Shown here piece by piece: positions 55,132-64,000 of a stretch of DNA of 64,000 nt; position 1 is the first letter of the stretch, and each line of letters starts with the position of its first letter. The DNA comes from Campanula takesimana (Eukaryota; Streptophyta; Magnoliopsida; Asterales; Campanulaceae), in NCBI GenBank assembly GCA_026119855.1, contig JAOWBW010002226.1:1-64000 (forward strand), written 5' to 3'. The notes beneath the pieces were generated by a model, which saw nothing but the letters and a program-made list of their open reading frames with translations, was not told where the DNA came from and made no database searches. Position numbers and translations under genes: made by a program.

Positions 55132-55204
55132 TCATAGTTCTATGTGATTCGGTCAAACCGAATGGCACACTTTCAAAGTTCTATCTAATTCGGTCAAACC
55201 GAAT
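55132..55204 (+). repeat. Leader palindrome repeats (ATTCGGTCAAACCGAAT)
   Basis: Two copies of the perfect palindrome ATTCGGT-CAA-ACCGAAT (55147-55163 and 55188-55204) lie in a 41-bp direct repeat beginning TTTCATAGTTCTAT / TTTCAAAGTTCTAT. It is in the untranslated leader between PBS and gag, followed by an A-run. Confidence 0.8.
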
Positions 55205-55923
55205 CCATTAAAAAAAAAAAAAAAAAAAAGGTCATGTACAGTGTATTCGGGTGCATTGTTTTGGAAATGAAAGGTCATGCCCTTTAGGCATGTTATGATA
55301 ATTGGGTCTATTTTATTTATTTATTTATTAACAAAACATACATTTTTCAAACCATAAAAATATTGATTAATTATATGCTTTGACAATTTTATTCATTGTT
55401 TAAATAATATTATCGCCTAAGTGATTAACGTTATTTAAACCCAAAAATTGTAAAGTGTTGAATGTTTAAGATATGAATGACTTGAATTTTCCAAAGAAGA
55501 TCTTGACATTTGACTAATGATGGTATATCAGGCTGGAAACCTTGACTGGTCTCCTCAACCATCCGAACGGATTGGTGGAACGACTAAGGTTGAACAACGC
55601 CACGTACTAAGAAAGTCTTAAGCATTCATGTGATGACATATAAAATGAACATTTAGTAATTTTATTAAATGCTTAAGACTACCCAAAGGAAGATTAAGCA
55701 TTTAATCAAATATTGTTCAAATTACTTGTCATCTAAAGTAATTATTTATGAGTCAATTCGCAATCCAAAGATTAGTTTTGATGTCATGTTAATTGCTTTA
55801 TTGATGGATTTCATTTGATATAATTAATCTTTTAATTCATAATGTAGTTACTTATTATTGTTTTGTATTTATTCTTGTTCTCGATTCCCAGATTTACTTA
55901 ACGCTTCTTCTATTACTGCTGCG

Positions 55924-57132
55924 ATGAGCACAATTCCGATGCTTAATGGGACAAACTTTAAAACTTGGAAAAACAAAATTACTATGATCTTGGGCTGCAT
56001 GGACATAGACCTCGCATTTAGGGAGCCTATTCCTCTTCCTCTTAGTGAAGATAGCACCGCTGAGGACTGCTTGAATTCTGAGAAGTGGAAACGCTCTAAT
56101 CGCGTAAGTCTTATGATCATGAAAAATGTCGTCCAGGAGGCATTTCTTAACAGTGTCCCCGAGGACGTTGATGCTAAAACCTTTCTTGAGACCCTTGAAT
56201 GGCGCTTTGCCAAAAGCGAAAAGTCGGAAACAAGTTCTTGTTTAAGAAAGCTTGTTTCCATGAAGTACAAGGGTACCGGGAACTTAAGGGAGTATATTTT
56301 AGAAATGCTTCACTTATCAACTAAACTAAAAAGACTTAAGTTAGAGATATCGAAAGATCTTCTCATCCATTTAGTGTTGATTTCTCTTCCTCCTCAGTTT
56401 GGTCACTTTTAGGTGACCTATAATTGTCAGAAAGACAAGTGGGATATTAATGAATTAATCTCACATGTGACTCAAGAGGAAGATAGGTTGAAGCAACCTA
56501 AAATTGAAGGTGCTCATTTAGCATCTACCTCTTCTCATGGGACTAAGAGAAGAGGGAAGGAAATTGTGGTAACAAGCAATAAGAAGCCTAAAGGATCATC
56601 TGATGATCGTAAGGAAAAGAAGTGCTTCTTTTGCAAGGACCCTACACACATGAAGTATGACTGCCCTAAGTATCACGCTTGGCGTGCTAAGAAAGGTATG
56701 TCATTTGGTTTTGTTTGTACTGAGACTAATTTAGTTTCAATTCCTTCATATACATGGTGGTTGGATTCTGGTGCAACAACTCACATTAGTATGTCTATGC
56801 AGGGTTGCCTGAATTACCGAAGACCTAGCAAGGATGAAAGATTCATCTATATGAGAGCTGGGAACCCGGTAGAAGTCATAGGCATTGGAACCTTTAGATT
56901 GTTGTTAAGTACAGGATATTATTTTGTATTAAATAATACTTTTATTGTACCTTCGTTTAGAAGGAATTTAATATCTATCACTGTTTTGGACAAAGAGGGT
57001 TACTCTTGTTCATTTGGTAATAATAGATGTGATTTATATTTCAATTCCATTATTGTTGGTACTAGTACTTTATCGAGTAGTGATAATCTTTATTTGCTTA
57101 ACACTACTCAAACAATCAATGAGCCCATATAA
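55924..57132 (+). pseudogene. gag: gag and protease of the young Copia element
   Basis: The likely start is ATG 55924 (MSTIPMLNGTNFKTWKNK), shared with the sibling; an in-frame start at 55858 is less likely. The first part ends at a TAG at 56410-56412, where relatives usually have Lys, and the same frame continues directly after it. The second part has the CCHC knuckle (CFFCKDPTHMKYDC, about 56629-56670) and a protease with WWLDSGATTHISM (about 56755-56793). Near 57030-57130 the reading shifts into the integrase frame. Confidence 0.85.
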
Positions 57133-57970
57133 TGAAACTAAATCTAAGAAGCGAAAGTTTTCAAGTGAAAATTCTTATACCTTATGGCATAGGCGTTTGG
57201 GTCATATCTCCAAAAGGAGAATTGATAAGCTTGTGTCAGAAGGAATCATAAATAAACTTGATGTTCCTGAAAAGGACTTTTGCATTGAATGCCTAAAAGG
57301 AAAGTTTACAAACTCGAAAAGAAATGTATCCTCGAGAGCATCAAGCCTCTTAGAACTAATACATACGGATATTTGTGGGCCAGTTCCTACTCCTTCTTGG
57401 AATGGTCAACAATACTTTATTACGTTCATAGACGACTACTCTCGATATGGATACATTTATTTGCTTCATGAAAAATCTCAATCATTGGACGTTTTCAAAT
57501 CTTTTAAGGCCGAAGTTGAAAATCAACTAGGTAAGACTATTAAGAACGTTAGATCCGATCGTGGTGGTGAATACTATGGTCGGAATGACGGTTCGGGAGA
57601 ACAACGTCCGGGTCCTTTTGCTCGCTACTTAGAAGAGTGTGGGATTGTCCCTCACTACACTATGCCGGGTTCGCCTAGCATGAATGGTGTAGCTGAGAGA
57701 CGTAATAGAACCCTTCAGGAAATGGTAAGAAGTATGGTTTCTAATACTTCTTTACCTCACTCATTATGGGGCGATGCTTTAAAAACCGCAACTTATCTTC
57801 TCAATAGGGCTCCCTCTAAGGCTACAAACAATAAAATCCCTTATGAATTATGGACAAATAAGAAACCGTCCTTAAATCATCTTCATGTTTGGGGTTGTCC
57901 AGCAGAAGCTAGGCCTTATAGGCCTAACGAAGGAAACTGGACGCTAAGACAGTTAGTTGCTACTTTGTGA
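57014..57970 (+). pseudogene. Integrase part of pol, young Copia element
   Basis: Sensible sequence begins near 57130 in this frame: pre-integrase LWHRRLGHIS and CIECLKGK, then the integrase core with HTDICGPVPT, FIDDYSRYGY, VRSDRGGEYYG and VAERRNRTL, so the Asp-Asp-Glu set is present. It ends after HVWGCPAEA, where a frameshift near 57900-57960 moves reading into the next frame. A stop follows at 57968-57970. Confidence 0.88.
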
Positions 57971-59958
57971 GGTATGCTGAGAGATCAAGGGGCTATAAAT
58001 TTTACAACCCGAAATCTAGAACATTTTTTGAAACGGGAAATGCTAGGTTCTTTGAGGATGTTGAGTTTAGAGGGGAAATTAGGAATAATAATTTTGAATT
58101 TAAGGAAGAGGAGGAATCCATTTCTATACCTCTTCCCTTAGTAGTTCCAATTGAAAATCAAGTACTTGTACCTGAAATTCAAGAGGAACAAATTCAAAAT
58201 ATTGACTCCCCTATAAATATTGAACAACATGAAAATATTGATCAAAATGAGGAAATTCAACAACCTCAAAATGAGGAAGAATCGGTGCCTTTAAGAAGAT
58301 CAGATAGAGTAAGAAGAAGTGCCATCTCGGATGATTATGAAGTGTATCTAGCCGAGAATGAAGGACACTTAGGCTTAGTGGGAGATGAGCCGCTCACCTT
58401 CCATCAAGCCATTAATAGTCCTAATTCTCATAAGTGGATCAATGCCATTAATGAAGAGTTGAAATCTATGAAAGACAACGACGTTTGGGATCTTGTCCCA
58501 TTACCGAAGGATGTGAAACCTATTGGTTGTAAATGGATATTTAAAACCAAAAGGGATTCACAAGGTAATGTGGAAAGATATAAAGCTCGTCTTGTTGCTA
58601 AAGGTTTTACTCAAAAAGAAGGTATTGATTACAAAGAAACATTCTCTCCGGTATCTTCTAAAAACTCCTTTAGGATCATTATGGCATTAGTAGCACATTT
58701 TGATCTTGAGCTTCATCAAATGGATGTTAAGACAACTTTTCTCAATGGAGACATTGAGGAAACCATCTATATGAAGAAACCAGAAATGGTGGATGATTTG
58801 GAACAAACTAATCATTTAGTTTGTAAACTTAAGAAATCCATTTATGGGCTCAAGCAAGCTTCCCGTCAATGGTATCTCAAATTTAACCAAGTAATTCTTT
58901 CATTTGGCTTTGAAATGAATATTGGTGAAGATTGTATATACCATAAGTTCAGTGGGAGTAAGTTTATATTCTTAGTCTTATATGTGGATGATATTTTGCT
59001 AGCTAGTAATGATATAAACCTTCTAAAAGAAACTAAGAAATTTCTTTCAAACAAATTTGAAATGAAAGATCTTGGTGAGGCATCTTTTGTATTAGGAATC
59101 CAAATACACCGTGATCGCTCACGAGGTACTTTAGGATTATCACAAAAGGCCTATATAGAGAAGGTATTACAAAGGTTTAGCATGCAAAACTGTAAACCAC
59201 ATGACACCCCTGTCTCTAAAGGAGATAAATTCAGTCTCAATCAATGTCCCAAAAACAATTTTGAAACCAAGTATATGGAAAACATCCCTTACGCATCAGC
59301 AGTAGGAAGCTTAATGTATGCTCAAGTCTGTACTCGTCCAGACTTAGCTTTTATTGTTGGAATGCTTGGTCGATACCAAAGCAATCCGGGGAGAGAACAT
59401 TGGGTCGCAGCCAAAAGAGTGATGCGGTATTTACAAAACACCAAGGACTACATGCTTACATATTCAAAGTCGGATCATCTTGAGATCGTTGGGTATTCCG
59501 ATTCCGACTTTGCTGGATGCCAAGACAGCCGTAAATCAACGTCTGGTTATGTCTTCACATTAGCCGGTGGAGCCATTTCTTGGAGAAGTGCCAAGCAGAC
59601 ACTCGTTACTTCCTCCACCATGGAAGCCGAGTTTGTTGCTCGTTTCGAGGCATCCAATCAAGCTATATGGCTGCGTAAATTCACTGAAAGACTGCGTATT
59701 GTCGATAGCGTCGAAAGACCTATTAAGCTATATTGTGACAATAGGGCGGCGGTCTTGTACTCCAACAATAACAAGAGCTCGTCAAAGTCTAAACACATTG
59801 ACATTATATTTCTTGTTGTAAGAGAGAGGGTACAAAATGAACAAATAGAAATACAACTTATTGGTACAAACTCTATGTTAGCGGATCCGTTTACTAAGGC
59901 GTTATCACCTTTATTGTTTCACGAGCATGTTGCTCATATGGGTGTAACAAATTTTTGA
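57967..59958 (+). pseudogene. Reverse transcriptase and RNase H part of pol, young Copia element
   Basis: 663 codons. After an acidic, Glu-rich linker the RT runs from about residue 155 (WINAINEELKSMKDNDVWDL) through HQMDVKTTFLNGD and YVDDILLAS (near residue 339) to PGREHWVAAKRV. RNase H follows with GYSDSDFAGC, STMEAEFVA and CDNRAAVLYS. The 3' end HEHVAHMGVTNF precedes the TGA at 59956-59958. The domains look complete, but the part is separated by frame from integrase. Confidence 0.9.
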
Positions 59959-60313
59959 TAACATTTAATATAGTGGGAGTTTGTGTTGTTTTCTTCAATT
60001 TTATTGTTCTATTATTATTTAAAGTTTGATCTCATTTGGTTAAGTTGGACTAGTTGGAAGAATATGTATATATTCATTAAGATCCATGCTACACATCCAT
60101 ACTTTTGATCTATGTCATTTAGTTGAATTAGTATATGTAATTATAGTGGGTTTAGTTGCGAATCAATTACAACGACTGCCCCTTTAGTTCTATACTTGTA
60201 TGGCTAATGGACGAGATTGTTATAAGTGATAACAAAGTGCACATTTGGGTTGTCATTTATGTTATACTTGTGATTTAAAGGAAGAAATTTGTTTTGCAAC
60301 CCAAGTGGGAGAT

Positions 60314-60803
60314 TGTTAGATCATTGTGGCTTGCAACACAAGTTAATAGGCACCTTCCATAAATAAAATCATGACTATGACATTAATATAAAGAATGGTC
60401 AAAATAGTCAATGTGTAGAATCCCTGAAATGTTATTTATCTATCTTTGATGGGCAAGATGGTAAATCAACATTGCTTTAGAAATGAATATGTATGGTCCC
60501 TATTTGAAGTGTCACCATGTTTACTATTTAAAGGCCTCTCCATCAAGCCTAAAACATATTTGATTCTTACTTTCTCTCATCTAAATTATCTCTTCATTAT
60601 TGAAAGAACTTTTGAGAGACTAAGAGACACTTTCATTTAGAAGATCATCTCCCTACATTGTCTTCTACTTCATTCTTATTCTCCCTTCAAGACATCAAGA
60701 TAGATTCAACAGGTATACATTTATTACATGCTTCCGCTTCATCTTTTCCTCATTCTTCTTCTAAATATGAGTTAGGCATCAGGGGATTATAATTGTTCCA
60801 ACA
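60314..60803 (+). repeat. 3' LTR of the young Copia element
   Basis: 490 bp after the purine tract AAGTGGGAGAT. It differs from the 5' LTR at about five positions, for example GATAGATTC here against GATGGATTC there. Followed by AAGTT. Confidence 0.92.
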
Positions 60804-60872
60804 AAGTTGACTACCAGTACTGATTATGAAATTGATTGTAACACATGTATCTTAGCTATTGTGAAGATTTGA

Positions 60873-61465
60873 CCTGTGAACGATAACCACCGAGAAAGAT
60901 TTGACCTCACTAATAAATGCAAACTGTGAAGATTTTTTCTGAAAGCTCGAGACTTTAGTAGCTTGAAAAAGCTTTTCTTGATTATGAAATTGATTGTAAC
61001 AAGCTAACAAGAAGTATTCAAGTAAAGCAAGAATACAGGCAAAAGTTACCCTAACAAGCTAGCCTTTTATGAGGGCAAGCTTCAACACTGGTCTTTACCA
61101 TATATTGATTAAAATGCAATACCATGATTAAGAGATGCTAACTTCTGCTTTTCAAAATATTATGAGGGTTCACTTGATTACTAGCTACACGTACATGCTA
61201 CTTCTGCTGATCAAAATATCAACCCCCATGTCTTTTAAATGAGTGTCCATCTTCAAACGTTCATGAAAATTAATTAAATTTTAGTTATTTTAGCTGCATA
61301 TACACATAAATACCCTTAATGAGCAATGTGATTCCTGTTGCAAATTTTGGAAATTATAGTTTATTAAGTGGCTTTAATATCTTCACTAAAAGTGACACTT
61401 ATCTAGGGATGGGGGAGTAGATGATAAGTGATATTCTTTAATACCATAGCTTCGTCATCATTATT
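60873..61465. other. Gene-free spacer
   Basis: No gene or recognised repeat apart from a GGGATGGGGGAGTA phrase near 61407 that may be a decayed MITE end. The inverted arm starts at about 61466. Confidence 0.4.
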
Positions 61466-63840
61466 TACCACAAAGAATTTTAATAAGTGATTAACCAAGT
61501 GATTAACGAATCACTATTGCGCTAAGTTAAAATATCATCAATTTTTTTTATTTTTAAGTTTCTTTGCAAATTACCTAAAATATCCTTTTACAATGCTTGG
61601 ATTGGTAAATTAACTACTCCATCTTCCAATACAATAGAAGGAGTCACTAAAAAAGACATTTACCATTTCTTGAATGAACTTTTGTGTGCAACTTTTTTTG
61701 TTTTAACATCACTGTAATAAGCATCTCGAATATGGGTAATTTATTCATTATATAGCGTGAGTGCTTGAGTTTGAAATAGATTTATGCTTTGCAATTTTGT
61801 GCCTATAATAAAAATGTTGCAAGTTTACACTTTTGTAAGTTTGAATGTCTTTTCTGAATTTGCTCTCTTTGAATCCATTAAGAAATTGTGTGATGTTGTA
61901 CTACTATAGGAAATCTCTTGGTTGGTTAATATTTCATTGGCTCTTTCAATATGCAATAAACGAACATATAGGTTCCTAAAGAAAATAAAAAAAATATATA
62001 TATAGAGCTAAAAGTGTATCATAAATATATAAGAAATCTCTTGGTTGCTGAAATTTACATAAATCATAACAAAAAATCTAAAACAAAATAAAAAATATTT
62101 ATCAGTTGATCTTACATCAAAATAAAGACCAAAAATTCACAACAAAGTAAAATGTAAAACTTAAATCAAAAACCAAAAATGAAAAGAAAATTTAGTGTCC
62201 CCAAAGGAGTGGCTCAAGTGGTAAAGCCAAGCCTCACCTTCGGTGAGTGCTAGGGTTCGATCTATCTCCTCGCCTCCTTCTGGCGTAGACATCTTCAAAA
62301 AAAAAAAAAAAAGCAAGTTTAGTCTTTAAAGTACATGATTCCTTAAGAGACATAACCAAAAATATTCATAGAGATGATACCATCCATCCTAAGCAACATT
62401 CATTCGCTATAATGATTGATGATAGTGCAATGGATAGCCGAAGATGCAAAGTTTCTTTTATGGTATAGCCATATAGGTCCTGCTAAAGGAAAAAAAAAAG
62501 AGTATTTATCAATATTATGCTACAAATTTTTGATATGAAAATTGAAGAATAGGGTTAAACATGAGTTTATATATTCAGAGAGACATACATAGTAGAGAAA
62601 AAAAATACTTGGCAGGAGCACTAAAGGAAAGAAGTTAAGCAATCATGATCCTTTTTTCTGTATATATATGACTGGCCAAATTAAAAGATACAAAAAATTT
62701 TTAATGAAAAACACAAAAATAAAGAAAGCAGATGCATACCATTTATCAATATTATGCTACAAATCAATATTATTTCAAATGTAGACAATTTATAATGTAG
62801 TAGAGTGCTGGCGATGGCGGGGGAGAAAGGAGATGGAAGAGCCGGTCTCACGTGATGTAGGTTAGCTTATATAATCACGTAATATTCACAGAACATGTAC
62901 ATTATTGATCCATTCCCCTTGTATACATTGTAACAGTTAAAAAATTACTACTCCATCCATTCCATATTTATTGCTACTAAATAGGAGTGCACGGAGATTA
63001 ATAAAATATGTTGGAAGAGTAACTATTGTGAGTGAGTAGGAGTGAGAAAATAAGTTAGTCGATAGTTGTTGTGAGTGGCTAGGAGAGGGAAAAGTGAACA
63101 TTTTGGTTAAGTAGCAATCAGTATGGACGCCCAAAATGAGAATAAATAGCGATAAGTATGGGACGGGGAATATATGAATATCATTTAACATCTACTAAGC
63201 ATTTATAATTTTGACGTTTACAATTTTGAATGAATAAAAGAACATGTTACCGTTTCAAACTATGAATAGGAAAAGTTGTTCCACCTTATACATGATGTTT
63301 TTTTTTAAAATAAAAAATGAATAATGTGCTTATCTCATAACAGTTCACCTTCTCTTCATAATGTGATGTATATATGTAAGTTATGATTTTTGCATTTATT
63401 CTAAAATTCAATGATATATAATAACTACTATTAATTATTATGAGATAATAATGAATTAAATTTATTCTAGACTCTTGAGTTACCAATGTTCTCATCTAGT
63501 AGTATAAATAATAGTGTATTACCTATTAGAAGACACCAAAAGAAGAACTTGATATCTTCTTCTATTATCTCTAAGAACATAAAGGTTAACTAATGTAGTA
63601 ACTATTTATATAATCTATTGTGATTAGCTAAGACCAAAAAATTGAAAAGTCACTTAATCGATGACTAACTATTATGGTTAACTAATACTATTAATAGTAA
63701 TAGTTAACAAACATAGTAACTATTATTGTTAACTAATAATATTTAACTTATATATGTTAACTATTATGGTTAACTAATACTATTAATAGTAATAGTTAAC
63801 TTATATAGTAACTATTATGGTTAACTAATACTATTAATAG
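61466..63840 (-). repeat. Inverted copy of the Helitron interior (right arm)
   Basis: Reverse complement of about 42440-44204 joined directly to 50167-50663. Identity is very high by eye, and the same SINE and decayed MITE are shared. The arm lacks the Copia element: the uninterrupted CCTAT site lies near 61972. On the inner side homology stops at about 61466, before the Helitron 3' hairpin, so this arm is truncated. Outer AT-rich repeat units lie at 63665-63840. Confidence 0.9.
62197..62312 (+). mobile_element. tRNA-derived SINE, right copy
   Basis: Starts GTCCCCAAAGGAGTGGCTCA. Box A is TGGCTCAAGTGGTAAAGC at 62210-62227, box B is GGTTCGATC at 62254-62262, and a poly(A) tail of about 16 ends it. 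TTTAGT lies at 62191-62196 and 62318-62323, a short duplication. At about 115 bp it is short for a plant SINE. Confidence 0.8.
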
Positions 63841-64000
63841 TAGTCCCTCTGTCCCTAAATGAGTGTCTAAATTTCATTTTAAGGGACACTGAAAATCTCA
63901 ACTTCTTGAACAATTTGGTAACAACGATTCATATATAATCTTGTAATCTCCTTTCCAAACCTTTAGTTTTGCACGTATAAAGAAACCGGTGAAAATGTTT
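63841..64000. mobile_element. Stowaway-like MITE, cut by the window end
   Basis: Starts GTCCCTCTGTCCCTAAATGAG in the AT-rich array and matches the left part of the element at 39489-39734 (TTTCATTTTAAGGGACA, TCATATATAATCTTGTAAT). The right end is outside the window. Confidence 0.7.

Larger units (their letters stand above)
54220..60803 (+). mobile_element. Young Ty1/Copia retrotransposon (TSD AAGTT)
   Basis: A 6.6 kb element with 490-bp LTRs and AAGTT at 54215-54219 and 60804-60808. It has PBS, gag, protease, integrase, RT, RNase H and a purine tract, but with one nonsense codon and two frameshifts. Only about five differences between the LTRs were seen by eye, about 1 percent, making it one of the youngest insertions here. 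It belongs to the same family as 44205-50166 and the solo LTR at 32132. Confidence 0.95.

Noticed and set aside
62197..62312. Functional tRNA gene
   Set aside because: Box A and box B are recognisable, but no cloverleaf arms pair convincingly, and the poly(A) tail and duplication point to a SINE.

Overview
The window is plant nuclear DNA, from a eudicot by its gene content and repeat types; the species cannot be fixed from the sequence. The evidence is nested Ty1/Copia LTR retrotransposons with PBSs matching initiator Met-tRNA, Stowaway MITEs starting CTCCCTCCGTCCC with TA duplications, hAT-like and Mutator-like non-autonomous elements, a tRNA-derived SINE, Helitron termini, and a few host genes with GT-AG introns. 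No bacterial operon, rRNA gene, functional tRNA gene or CRISPR array was seen.

Layout. 20-13497: a complete 13.5 kb SIRE-like Copia element (TSD TTGTT) with an intact pol, a frameshifted gag and a large 3' gene with a predicted intron and its own possible TATA box. 13705-15307: an En/Spm-type (Ptta) transposase-like gene broken by a Mutator-like MITE and a Stowaway. 15.6-21.4 kb: a second Copia element cut off before reverse transcriptase, its 5' LTR split by a hAT-like element (TSD CTTTTATC). 24.1-39 kb: a tandem cluster of an uncharacterised multi-pass membrane protein gene. One copy is nearly whole (24397-26460, probably shortened by a late nonsense codon), one is a small relic (29651-29829), and one is a pseudogene (33872-38956) interrupted by a non-autonomous Copia element (34134-36961). 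Between them lie a solo LTR (32132-32875, TSD GATTA), a second copy of the Mutator-like MITE and nested MITEs. 39971-50832: a likely Helitron-type element with AT-rich palindromic arrays, a SINE and a reverse-strand Copia element (44205-50166, TSD CCTAT). 50.8-54.2 kb: another Helitron 3' end, more arrays, Stowaways and two small host exons. 54220-60803: a young Copia element (TSD AAGTT) sitting in the second of those exons. 61466-64000: an inverted copy of part of the Helitron, still lacking the Copia insertion.

How the parts relate. Transposition explains most of the window, and the target-site duplications give an order of events: MITE into transposase-like gene, Copia into membrane-protein paralog, Copia into Helitron arm after that arm was copied, Copia into host exon. 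The most unusual signal is that several of these Copia elements carry their own short self-complementary words or hairpins. These are TGCGCCT in the SIRE-like element, GTGTTACCT/AGGTAACAC in the truncated element, different leader palindromes in the two sibling elements, and a two-unit hairpin cassette with compensating stem changes in the non-autonomous element at 36131-36290.
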